Source of the DNA: Chitinivorax sp. B | Lineage (GTDB): Bacteria; Pseudomonadota; Gammaproteobacteria; Burkholderiales; SCOH01 | NCBI RefSeq assembly: GCF_005503445.1 | Contig: NZ_SCOH01000002.1 | Span: 124,001-188,000 of the forward strand | DNA length: 64,000 nucleotides | Direction: 5' to 3' | Part shown: positions 31,517 to 39,569 of the stretch, piece by piece | Layout of the letters: every line of letters starts with the position of its first letter | Numbering within the stretch: the stretch's first letter is position 1 | Notes under the pieces: model-generated | Seen by the model: only the letters and a program-made list of their open reading frames with translations | Databases searched by the model: none | Told to the model about the DNA's origin: nothing | Program-made: the position numbers and the translations under genes

Positions 31517-33286
31517 ATGACCACATCGCCCCTTTCCCCATTCGACTTTGACCCCCGCCGCCACGCACGGGCGCTGTACTGGCAGGGCTGGCGCATTGCG
31601 CGCATTGCCCAGCAACTGGGTGTGAAACCCGCCACCGTGCACAGCTGGAAACGGCGCGATGGTTGGCACGACACCGACCCCACCGAACGGATTGCGGTGG
31701 CCATCGAAACCCGGCTGCAGCAGTTGATTGCCAAAGACACCAAGGAGGGACGCGACTACAAAGAAATCGACCTGCTCGGCCGACAGCTGGAACGACTGGC
31801 GCGGGTCGGCAAGTACCAACAGACCGGCAAGGCAACCGACCTGAACCCGAAGCTGACTAACCGCAACGCCAACCCCAAACGGCCGCCCAGCAAAAACGCC
31901 ATCAGTGAGGCGCAACACCAGACCTTGCGCGATGCGTTCTTTGACAGTCTGTTTGACTACCAGCGCACGTGGTACCGCGCCGGGCAAACCGAACGAATCC
32001 GCAATCTGCTAAAGAGCCGGCAGATCGGCGCCACCTACTACTTTGCGCGGGAAGCGCTGCTGGATGCATTGGACACCGGCCGCAATCAGATTTTTCTGTC
32101 GGCGTCCAAAGCCCAGGCGTTCCAGTTTCGTAGCTATATCGTGGACTTCGCCAAGGTGGCGGACATCGAGCTGAAAGGCGAGGTGATCAAGCTGCCGAAC
32201 GAGGCGGAACTGATCTTCTTGGGCACCAACAGCCGCACCGCGCAGAGCTATCACGGCAATCTGTATCTGGATGAGTATTTCTGGATTCCGCGCTACCAGG
32301 AACTGCGCAAGGTGGCGTCGGGGATGGCGTCGCAGAAGCGCTGGCGGCAGACCTATTTCAGTACGCCCAGTGCGCTGTCGCATGAGGCGTATCCGTTCTG
32401 GTCGGGTGCACTCTATAACCGAGGCCGCGCCAAGGCGGAGCAGATCCGGCTCGACATCAGCCATGCCGCCTTAGCGGCGGGTCGCCGTTGTGAAGATGGC
32501 CAATGGCGGCAGATCGTTACGATTGAGGATGCACTCAGACATGGTTGCGATCTGTTCGACCTCGATCAACTAAAACGGGAATACAGCCCGGATGAATTCG
32601 CCCAGTTGTTCCAGTGCCAGTTCATCGATGATGGCAACAGCGTGTTCAGTTTCACTGCGCTGCAGCGCTGTATGGTGGATAGCTGGGAGCTGTGGACCGA
32701 CTGGAAGCCGTTCAGCCTGCGCCCATTCGGGCAGCGCGAAGTGTGGTTGGGGTATGACCCGAATGGCGGCACGGATAAAGGCGATAGCGCTGGGTTGGTG
32801 ATCGTGGCACCGCCTGCGGTACCGGGTGGACCGTTCCGGATTCTGGAACGGCACCAGTTCAAGGGCGCGGACTACGAAGCGCAAGCCGACTTTATCCGCC
32901 AGAGCTGCCAACGCTTCAACGTCACCTATCTGGGCATGGATACCACCAGCATCGGTTCGGCGGTGTATCAACTGGTCAAGCAGTTCCGCCCGGATACGGT
33001 CGCATTCAGCTACAACGTGGAACTCAAAACCAAGCTGGTGTTGAAAGCACTGAACATCATTCAGAACGGTCGCCTGCAGTTCGATGCCGGCCATACCGAT
33101 ATCCCAGCCTCATTCATGGCGATCAAGAAGACCCTGACCGCCAGCGGTCGCCAAGCCACCTATGTGGCCGGTCGTTCAGAAGACGTGAGCCATGCCGATC
33201 TGGCCTGGGCCACCATGCACGCCCTGTTCAACGAGCCCTTGGAAGGCGCGACCGCCACCAATGGCAGTATTTTGGAGATTTATTGA
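31517..33286 (+). CDS. P: P2 gpP-like terminase ATPase subunit
   Basis: A 589-residue protein from the ATG at 31517 (P2 gpP: about 590). The N-terminus holds a helix-turn-helix (IAQQLGVKPATVHSWKRRDGW). The ATPase part shows a Walker A-like KSRQIGAT, a Walker B-like LYLDEYFWI and, further on, LGYDPNGGTDKGDSAG of the C-terminal nuclease-like fold. It drives DNA packaging. The frame is open back to 31232, but the upstream part is non-coding promoter sequence. Confidence 0.95.
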   Translation: MTTSPLSPFDFDPRRHARALYWQGWRIARIAQQLGVKPATVHSWKRRDGWHDTDPTERIAVAIETRLQQLIAKDTKEGRDYKEIDLLGRQLERLARVGKYQQTGKATDLNPKLTNRNANPKRPPSKNAISEAQHQTLRDAFFDSLFDYQRTWYRAGQTERIRNLLKSRQIGATYYFAREALLDALDTGRNQIFLSASKAQAFQFRSYIVDFAKVADIELKGEVIKLPNEAELIFLGTNSRTAQSYHGNLYLDEYFWIPRYQELRKVASGMASQKRWRQTYFSTPSALSHEAYPFWSGALYNRGRAKAEQIRLDISHAALAAGRRCEDGQWRQIVTIEDALRHGCDLFDLDQLKREYSPDEFAQLFQCQFIDDGNSVFSFTALQRCMVDSWELWTDWKPFSLRPFGQREVWLGYDPNGGTDKGDSAGLVIVAPPAVPGGPFRILERHQFKGADYEAQADFIRQSCQRFNVTYLGMDTTSIGSAVYQLVKQFRPDTVAFSYNVELKTKLVLKALNIIQNGRLQFDAGHTDIPASFMAIKKTLTASGRQATYVAGRSEDVSHADLAWATMHALFNEPLEGATATNGSILEIY

Positions 33287-33287
33287 G

Positions 33288-34337
33288 ATGGCACGCGCCA
33301 AACGCAATACCCGCACCACTTCACCGAGTCACCCCACCCCCGCAGCACTGCCGGCCCCCATCGAGGCGTTCAGCTTTGGCGACCCAATGCCGGTACTGGA
33401 TCGACGTGAAATCTTGGACTATCTGGAATGCGGCCATGCCGGTCAATGGTACGAGCCGCCGATCAGTTGGGAAGGCTTGGCCCGTAGCTGGCGGGCTTCG
33501 GTCCATCACTCCAGCGCATTGGCGGTGAAACGCAATGTGCTGGTCAGTACCTACCAGCCGCACCCGTGGTTGAGCCGCTCGGCGTTTCAGCAATTGGTGC
33601 AGGATTTTCTGATCTTTGGCAATCTGTATCTGGAAAAACAGTGCAATCGGCTGGGCGGGGTGATCAAGCTGGACCCGGCCCCGGCCAAGTTCGTACGGCG
33701 TGGGGTGGAACTGGATCAGTATTGGTGGGTACCCAGTGTCCAACAAGCCACACAACTAGGCGACGTGTTCCACCTGCTGGAGCCGGATATCAATCAGGAA
33801 GTGTATGGGCTGCCAGAATACCTGGCGGCGCTGAACAGCGCCTGGCTCAACGAAAGCGCCACGTTGTTTCGGCGCAAATACTATCTGAACGGCTCGCATG
33901 CCGGCTTCATCCTGTACATGACCGATGCCGCGCAGAACCCAGCCGACGTGGATGCGCTGCGCACTGCCTTGAAAGACAGCAAAGGCCCCGGCAACTTCCG
34001 CAACCTGTTCATGTACGCGCCCAACGGCAAGAAAGACGGTATCCAGATCATGCCCATCAGCGAAGTGGCGGCCAAGGATGAGTTCTTCAACATCAAGAAC
34101 GTGACCCGCGACGATGTATTGGCGGCGCACCGGGTACCGCCGCAGCTGATGGGAATTGTGCCGAACAATACTGGCGGCTTTGGCGATGCCGGCAAGGCGG
34201 CGCAGGTGTTCTATGAGAATGAGATTGTGCCGTTGCAGGCGCGGTTACAGGAGTTGAATGACTGGTTGGGGGAAACGGTGGTGAGTTTTGGGGCCTACCG
34301 GCTGGCCATCCCAGAAACGGCCCATGACGGTCGTTGA
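33288..34337 (+). CDS. Q: P2 gpQ-like portal protein
   Basis: A 349-residue protein (P2 gpQ: about 344), with the family segments FSFGDPMPVLDRREILDYLEC, YEPPISWEGLARSWRA and HRVPPQLMGIVPNNTGGFGD. It forms the portal ring of the head. It starts one base after the P stop and ends before a small hairpin and the convergent antirepressor gene. Confidence 0.96.
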   Translation: MARAKRNTRTTSPSHPTPAALPAPIEAFSFGDPMPVLDRREILDYLECGHAGQWYEPPISWEGLARSWRASVHHSSALAVKRNVLVSTYQPHPWLSRSAFQQLVQDFLIFGNLYLEKQCNRLGGVIKLDPAPAKFVRRGVELDQYWWVPSVQQATQLGDVFHLLEPDINQEVYGLPEYLAALNSAWLNESATLFRRKYYLNGSHAGFILYMTDAAQNPADVDALRTALKDSKGPGNFRNLFMYAPNGKKDGIQIMPISEVAAKDEFFNIKNVTRDDVLAAHRVPPQLMGIVPNNTGGFGDAGKAAQVFYENEIVPLQARLQELNDWLGETVVSFGAYRLAIPETAHDGR

Positions 34338-34349
34338 TCAACCCAAGCC

Positions 34350-34366
34350 GGGTAGCACTGCTACCC
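34350..34366. terminator. Hairpin after gene Q
   Basis: GGGTAGC-ACT-GCTACCC is a perfect seven-pair hairpin with a three-base loop in the gap between the convergent Q and antirepressor genes. It lacks a strong T run, so it may be a weak terminator or RNA-stabilising end. Confidence 0.4.
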
Positions 34367-34423
34367 CTCCTTACGACGTCCTACACGCTAACCACCTGAC
34401 GGCGAAAGCACCGCGACATCCAT

Positions 34424-35296
34424 TCATGCTGACGCAGAAAAGATCAGACAGCGCAGTAACGGCGCCTGCCCGTGATGTAGACGGCTTTGAATCCGGCCGC
34501 TTCGTAGATAACGGGGATCGTACCGCAGCGCGGTTTCAATGGCATCACGCGTTTTGGCTTTGTCCAGTTCCGGCCAACCTAGGCCGTACTGTCTCGCCAG
34601 CTGGCTCAGGTAGGGCAAGCTGACTGCAATTTCAGCGCGGTTTGCACTGTGATTGACCTTCGCCAGCTCCACATCGTCCACCAGCTCCCAAAATTCACGG
34701 CGATATACTGCGGCCAAATCAGGGGGACAGGGAAAGCGTATGCTCAGCGGTGCCGGTTGATTCAATAAGGTGTTGTAGCTGGTCAATGCATCGAAGTGTT
34801 GCTGCCATTCGCCCGGTGTCGCTGCCTTGGCTAACTTGACGGCCGTTTGCTCGGCAAGCTTGGCAATCAGACGGATATCCGTTGCACGTAGGGTGCCCTG
34901 TTGTGTACGTTCACCCAATAGGAACGGTGGCTGGATTTGGCGTATCGTGCGTTCCTGCTCGATAAAATAGCGACGAATCTTACGGCCAATGTCGGTACGC
35001 TCGACCAAGGATAACTCGATTGCCATGCGTAGTGTGAGGTGGTATTTGGTAATCGGCCGCCCACCTTTTCGTAGACCAGGCGCGTTCCCCAGATTCGCGG
35101 TAACTTGCTTATCGTTGACACAGGCATCCAAATAATAGTCTTCACCTTCGAAGAAGCCGTATTCATCGATACGTTGATGTATCCAACTACCAAAGCGTGT
35201 TTGTACTTGCAATTGAGCATGCAACAGACGGGCATCGACCAACAAGCCGCCGTGCTTGATGCTGTTAACGGTATAAACAGGTATCAGTTCATTCAT
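34424..35296 (-). CDS. AntA/AntB-type antirepressor protein
   Basis: A 290-residue protein from the ATG at 35296. The N-terminal domain starts MNELIPVYTVNSIKHGG and continues with RFGSWIHQRIDEYGFFEGEDYY, then the YHLTLRMAIELSLVERTDIGRKIRRYFIEQE region, the signature of AntA/AntB antirepressors. These inactivate phage repressors or act by DNA binding. The C-terminal half is not recognised. It lies between gene Q and the cos-like site, a cargo position in P2-like phages, and might oppose the distant XRE repressor. Confidence 0.85.
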   Translation of the reverse strand: MNELIPVYTVNSIKHGGLLVDARLLHAQLQVQTRFGSWIHQRIDEYGFFEGEDYYLDACVNDKQVTANLGNAPGLRKGGRPITKYHLTLRMAIELSLVERTDIGRKIRRYFIEQERTIRQIQPPFLLGERTQQGTLRATDIRLIAKLAEQTAVKLAKAATPGEWQQHFDALTSYNTLLNQPAPLSIRFPCPPDLAAVYRREFWELVDDVELAKVNHSANRAEIAVSLPYLSQLARQYGLGWPELDKAKTRDAIETALRYDPRYLRSGRIQSRLHHGQAPLLRCLIFSASA

Positions 35297-35351
35297 GGGG
35301 CTGGAGCTTAGATGCTGCACTTTTCGCAGTCAATATCGTTGGCTCAACCTC

Positions 35352-35388
35352 AGCGCGCGCGCTCGTGACCCCGCCACGCCCGCGCGCT
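35352..35388. other. Probable cos site (P2/186-type)
   Basis: On the minus strand, 35380-35362 reads GGCGTGGCGGGGTCACGAG. From memory, the first twelve bases equal the start of the phage 186 cohesive end, and P2 differs by one base there. It is flanked by a GC-only dyad, AGCGCGCG (35352-35359) and CGCGCGCT (35381-35388). The position next to the portal gene end of the head cluster is where P2-group phages carry cos, and a complete gpP/gpM terminase is present. Confidence 0.65.
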
Positions 35389-35522
35389 AAAGGGGTGGCT
35401 TTTTATGCAGCTGTATGATTGCCGGGGAAGGCCGCCAGCTATGGCGCTTCAAACGATTTGTCGGCCCACGCAAACCTTGCGTTTTCATGCAGTCTACATA
35501 TGCAGTTGCGCACGTTCGGCAT

Positions 35523-37217
35523 CTAGCTTTGTATTACTTTAATTGGACTGGCATTGCGACGTGGCTTTCTGGCCCGTTCTGGTGATGGTAGGTCAACGCC
35601 TCCAATATTAACGTCCTCGCCTGCTATCCACGCACCTGACTTACGATCTACTCGCAACATTCTCGTTGTACCAACCTTCGAAATCAAAAGAATATCCATG
35701 ACTTTTTCAGGACTAGTCTGATGTGGCATTACTCCAAATTGGAATACAACAATCTTTTCGAAATTGTCATATACTAGTTTACGTAATTTCATCCTCGCTT
35801 CGTAATCTAGCTCTAATGCATCGGCAACAAGTGCCTTCCAAGTATTGGCAATCTCGGGAATGTTCTTGCTTCCAAGCCTTGCAAGCTTTTGGTTAAGTAT
35901 TTGTAATTCAGCCTGACTTTCTAATATTTTCGATTCTAATTCCTGAGCCTTACGAATGAAAGCAACCGGCGAATTATCCTCAGCCGCAAGCAAAGCATCC
36001 GTTACTCTCTTCAGCTGCAATTCCAACTTTTTCAAATCACTGTTTTTTGAATTAATTTCAGCCTTACACCGCTCAGCTTCTCCATCCCCTTTCAACAGTT
36101 GCGACAAATTAAACTTATCAGAACAATAATTCAATACCGCTCTTTCAAGCGGCCCAATGCTGAAAGTACCCGGATGCGGGCATTTGTTAGCAACATACTC
36201 ACCCGAACACATTGCTCGCCTCAAATAGTCTCGCGGCTTTCCATCTGCCAGCTTTCCGCCTCGAATGTTCTGACCTACTACAGCTTTTCCACAATAGCCA
36301 CACATCAAAACACCGACCCCAGTAAGCACTGCAGGTATTTCCCCTTTAATCTGCTTTCGGTGACGTGATGCCATTACACTCTGCAGCTCATTAAACTCAT
36401 CATCGGATATGACTCTTGGATAGTACCCCTCCAAACAATATTCAATACCTTCGATGTTTAATACGTTTACCCCGATTAAGTCTTTTCTACCCAATACTTT
36501 CCGCAGTGATGTTTTCGAAACACCAACGTCAGTAATCTGCAGCCCAAGCGCACTTAATTTATGTGTAATGGCCTCATGCCCATACCCTTCAATTAGTAGC
36601 TTGATTGCAATTTTTATCGCCTCAACACGTTCAGGAATAACTTCAAACTTTTTATCTACCACTCTTAGCCATTGCGGGTATCGACCACCACGCACTATTC
36701 CACGGTATTGCCCAGCAATCCATTGTTGGCATTGTCGGTGCATTGAAGCTTTGGCTCGTTTACTTTTTGTATCTGACTCCTCATGTGCACGGATCATCAC
36801 CAAAAGACTGTAAACCAAGTCCATAGGTTGAACCTTCAACCGCTCCCTATTGTATTCACGGCCATCCGATGCAGTTACAACTGTGATACCGGCATTGATG
36901 ATCTGGGCCAGTTGTGCCTGCGCTTGTATAGGCTCTGCTCTACTCAAACGATCCAATCCTTCCACTACCAAGATTGAACCAGCTGGAATTTGTCCATCTT
37001 CAACAGCTCGCAGGAAGCTTCCAAGAGCCCCTAATCTAACGTGAGCTTGATGATAGGCGGACAAGCCTTCATCCTTTAACGATAGGCTCTCATCAAGTGT
37101 CAGCCCTCTATCAGCAGCCCATCGCTGGGCATAAGTAGTTTGCCTATCCGAACTCCCCCCAAGCGCCTGCTTTGCCGAAGAAAACCGCAAATAACTGTAA
37201 ACAAATGGTTTTTCCAT
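35523..37217 (-). CDS. Large serine recombinase (phage integrase)
   Basis: A 564-residue protein. The N-terminal resolvase domain shows Y-x-R-x-S with Ser13 as likely nucleophile (SYLRFSSAKQALGGSSDRQ) and VVEGLDRLSRAEP. The recombinase domain follows (YPRVISDDEFNELQSVM), then a zinc ribbon (MCGYCGKAV ... MCSGEY ... KCPHPG, about 305-350) and a long coiled coil (about 370-440), as in large serine integrases. It is read away from the prophage-host junction, which begins just upstream of its start, so it is the probable integrase. P2 itself uses a tyrosine integrase, so this is a module swap. Confidence 0.9.
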   Translation of the reverse strand: MEKPFVYSYLRFSSAKQALGGSSDRQTTYAQRWAADRGLTLDESLSLKDEGLSAYHQAHVRLGALGSFLRAVEDGQIPAGSILVVEGLDRLSRAEPIQAQAQLAQIINAGITVVTASDGREYNRERLKVQPMDLVYSLLVMIRAHEESDTKSKRAKASMHRQCQQWIAGQYRGIVRGGRYPQWLRVVDKKFEVIPERVEAIKIAIKLLIEGYGHEAITHKLSALGLQITDVGVSKTSLRKVLGRKDLIGVNVLNIEGIEYCLEGYYPRVISDDEFNELQSVMASRHRKQIKGEIPAVLTGVGVLMCGYCGKAVVGQNIRGGKLADGKPRDYLRRAMCSGEYVANKCPHPGTFSIGPLERAVLNYCSDKFNLSQLLKGDGEAERCKAEINSKNSDLKKLELQLKRVTDALLAAEDNSPVAFIRKAQELESKILESQAELQILNQKLARLGSKNIPEIANTWKALVADALELDYEARMKLRKLVYDNFEKIVVFQFGVMPHQTSPEKVMDILLISKVGTTRMLRVDRKSGAWIAGEDVNIGGVDLPSPERARKPRRNASPIKVIQS

Positions 37218-37270
37218 AAATCCATCAAATCCATACTGAACAACATACAGTATATATGATGAACCCTATG
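37218..37270. other. Prophage right junction (attachment region)
   Basis: Between the recombinase start and the first preserved codons of the thioesterase lies ATACTG-N9-CAGTAT (37233-37253), an imperfect dyad of the kind found in serine integrase sites. Host homology can be read from about 37258 (codons for D-E-P-Y-G-H). The exact crossover dinucleotide cannot be fixed without the left junction, which is outside the window. Confidence 0.5.
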
Positions 37271-37617
37271 GCCATTTGAATAACACTTGCTACTTCCGAT
37301 ATATGGAGCAAGCCCGTATCGATTGGCTGGACAGTATTGATTGCAGTCTGAATCCCGACGATATGGGTCCTGTCATTGCTCACATCAGTTGTGACTTCAA
37401 AAAGGAACTCGTCTATCCAGCCACGATCCAGCTATTGACCTTTGTCACCCATGTAGGCAAAAGCAGCCTAAAGTTGGATCATGAATTCCGGATTGATGGT
37501 GATGAAACTGTGTACGCTACAGGTCATGTTGTCTTGGTATGGGTGGATTATGGGAAAGGTGGTAGTACTCAATTGCCTGAGAAGGTGCTGAATCATACCA
37601 AATATAGATTAGACTAA
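37258..37617 (+). pseudogene. Acyl-CoA thioesterase (4HBT fold), 5' end removed by prophage
   Basis: The frame reads Y-G-H-L-N-N-T-C-Y-F-R-Y-M-E-Q-A-R, the conserved hot-dog thioesterase motif, and continues to a normal end (112 residues after it). Family members carry roughly 15-25 more residues before the G-H-x-N-N motif, including the W-x-D-x-D strand, and these are missing here. No proper start codon or ribosome site remains; a TTG at 37276 is only formal. The 5' part probably lies at the left prophage end beyond the window. Excision would restore the gene. Confidence 0.82.
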
Positions 37618-37637
37618 ATATAATCGAAGCAATTAAT

Positions 37638-37662
37638 AAAAGGGTGGCAATGCCACCCTTTT
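37638..37662. terminator. Bidirectional terminator
   Basis: AAAAGGGTGGC-AAT-GCCACCCTTTT is a perfect eleven-pair hairpin with A and T runs at its ends, placed between the convergent thioesterase remnant and the lipoprotein gene. Confidence 0.85.
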
Positions 37663-37682
37663 ATTTCAATACAACAAATTCA

Positions 37683-38186
37683 TTATTTAAGTGCAACCAT
37701 ATCCTTACGCATTGCCACTGGCACATCTTCCAGCAAGACAATGTTCAATGTACGACCGCCGTCCATTGTTACTTTTGCTGCATCTTGGTCCAATGTCGCA
37801 TCAATCTTCTCTGGTGTTAGTTTCCACATTGCACCAGTTAAAGGATCAACCACCAGAAAACCAATCAGGCCTCCAAACAGGATATTTCCGATATACCAAC
37901 CATTCATGCTACTACGCAATTCAATAGTTTGTGACTTGTAACCTGTTTTGGTCAATTCAATTGAATAAGATTTGGCTTTGAAATAGCCAGCGCCTCGTGC
38001 CAGCGAAATCGTGGTAGGCGTCTCGGCCTTATGTACTTTACTACCAGCTTCATCTGTCACGACCACAGTCGCACCTTCCGGTGTCGATTTCACTTCAACT
38101 ACACTGCTACCGCCATCAATAATTGAAGCGCATCCAGTCAGGATCGCGAAATTGGCCGCCATTGCCATAGTGGTGATTTTTTTCAT
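37683..38186 (-). CDS. PEGA-like lipoprotein
   Basis: A 167-residue lipoprotein with a signal peptide and lipobox LTGC (cysteine 19). A PEGA-like strand repeat follows (VVEVKSTPEGATVVVTDEAG and ISLARGAGYFKAKSYSIELTKTGY), and then one glycine-rich hydrophobic stretch (GNILFGGLIGFLVVDPLTGAMW). Related proteins are envelope lipoproteins of unknown role. It is monocistronic, ended by the strong bidirectional hairpin at 37638-37662. Confidence 0.8.
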   Translation of the reverse strand: MKKITTMAMAANFAILTGCASIIDGGSSVVEVKSTPEGATVVVTDEAGSKVHKAETPTTISLARGAGYFKAKSYSIELTKTGYKSQTIELRSSMNGWYIGNILFGGLIGFLVVDPLTGAMWKLTPEKIDATLDQDAAKVTMDGGRTLNIVLLEDVPVAMRKDMVALK

Positions 38187-38284
38187 GTGCTTCTTATCCC
38201 TGTCTCAAAACTTATCGCCAAAAAGGCGCGGGATTTCATCACATCACAGAACAATTCGTCAATACGAATATACTGAACATCTAA

Positions 38285-38854
38285 TCATCCAGATTGAATT
38301 GAAAACGCTTCAATTGACGTCAAGAAACGCTCAAAACCTTGGAATGAGTGATCTCCTCTCTCCTCAATAGTCAAACGTGCGCCATACAATCTCTCAACCG
38401 CCAAACGATAATCCAGCACTTCATCGCCAGTCTGCACCATTAACCAGTATCGATCCAGCCGAGTAGGCTGCATCACTTCCATGGCTTTCAACTCGTTGAT
38501 GTGTGCAGTTGTTAGCGTAAATGCCTCGCCAGTATATGGGCTGATTTGTGGCCCAAGAAAACGATTGAGGTCTTCATAGGGTCGAATGGCAGGGTTAACC
38601 AGAACAGCCTTACAATTGAATTTTTCCGCCAGATTGAGTGCATAGTATCCACCCAGCGAACTACCAATCAAGCAGGGTGGATCAACAAAGTTGCTGAGCA
38701 AGTTTTCTAATTGGGTGATAGCTTGTGCAGGATAGGGAGATAACTTAGGACAGATGAACTGATCAGCTTTACCTCGGTCTGACATAAACTGTCTCAGTTG
38801 AGAAGCCTTATGCGAACTTGGGCCAGACATAAAACCATGTAAATAGACAATCAT
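38285..38854 (-). CDS. YqiA/YcfP-type alpha/beta-hydrolase esterase
   Basis: A 189-residue protein of the small YqiA-like esterase family. The oxyanion segment MIVYLHGFMSGPSSHK opens the protein; the nucleophile elbow GSSLGG holds the catalytic serine at about residue 66, with an Asp around TGDEVLD and a His in GDHSFQG near the end completing the triad. Substrate unknown; E. coli YqiA hydrolyses short acyl esters. The ATG overlaps the stop of the upstream TPR gene (ATGA). Confidence 0.85.
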   Translation of the reverse strand: MIVYLHGFMSGPSSHKASQLRQFMSDRGKADQFICPKLSPYPAQAITQLENLLSNFVDPPCLIGSSLGGYYALNLAEKFNCKAVLVNPAIRPYEDLNRFLGPQISPYTGEAFTLTTAHINELKAMEVMQPTRLDRYWLMVQTGDEVLDYRLAVERLYGARLTIEERGDHSFQGFERFLTSIEAFSIQSG

Positions 38855-39276
38855 GCGTGTGAATGTCCTTTATCAGTATTGGCACTAGGTTGATACAGTG
38901 GATTATCCGGATCCAACTTACGGCCTGCACGGGCAATTTTGTCCCATAGAATTAGTCTGCTGTGGATCAAAGCAGGATAAACATCGCGAGCAACTCGCTC
39001 AAATTCATCACGATTCTTCAATTTCGCATAACAACGCAAAAGCAATAGCTTGGCATTGATATTACGCGGATCACGCACCAAAGCCTCCAGTAAAAGCTGG
39101 ACAGCTTCTGAATGCCGCTTGTAGTGCAGAAGAATCTCTGCTTCTGCAACGAGATCAAGTTTGGTGAGTGGGCCGTATCGCTCATTCCAGATACGGCGGC
39201 GTTTGACTAACCAAAATATGATGCACAATACAAGCACCGCACAGCCTGCCCATAGTATGCTGCTATTGATTTCCAT
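38851..39276 (-). CDS. FimV-like membrane-anchored TPR protein
   Basis: A 141-residue protein from the ATG at 39276; an earlier in-frame start at 39288 is possible. It has one membrane helix (ILWAGCAVLVLCIIFWLV), a basic stop-transfer RRR and then a helical TPR-like domain (LDLVAEAEILLHYKRHSEAVQLLLEAL). The last part, RKLDPDNPLYQ, resembles the C-terminal end of FimV/HubP polar proteins. It would expose a small TPR domain in the cytoplasm. It is coupled to the esterase gene downstream. Confidence 0.7.
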   Translation of the reverse strand: MEINSSILWAGCAVLVLCIIFWLVKRRRIWNERYGPLTKLDLVAEAEILLHYKRHSEAVQLLLEALVRDPRNINAKLLLLRCYAKLKNRDEFERVARDVYPALIHSRLILWDKIARAGRKLDPDNPLYQPSANTDKGHSHA

Positions 39277-39569
39277 GACATCCTCCACTGCCTTCGCCCA
39301 TTTCAGGCGAAGCTATCCGCATTCGCGTCGATCAAGCATCTAGCGAGGGCCGGGGCAGCGCTGGCGTGCGAGACAAACTGACCAACAATCTTACTTATTT
39401 CAGTATTTGCTAAAGGATGAAACAGGCCGGTTGGCATGTCAAATTCACTCATCCGAATTAGCAGATAACATTTCGCCTTTGTCATATCGAAGTCGCACAT
39501 GGGAGCCCATCTCGGCCCATGCTAAGATTGAGAACTTTCATTCATTTGCAACAAGCCAGAGTCGCCGCC

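Noticed and set aside
39303-39500. A 65-codon minus-strand frame upstream of metH
   Set aside because: No family resemblance, no clear ribosome site, and the region is more likely the metH leader.
39289-39569. A cobalamin or SAH riboswitch before metH
   Set aside because: I looked for the conserved boxes of both classes and did not find them; only a short hairpin (CTTCGCC/GGCGAAG near 39294-39314) is present, without T run.
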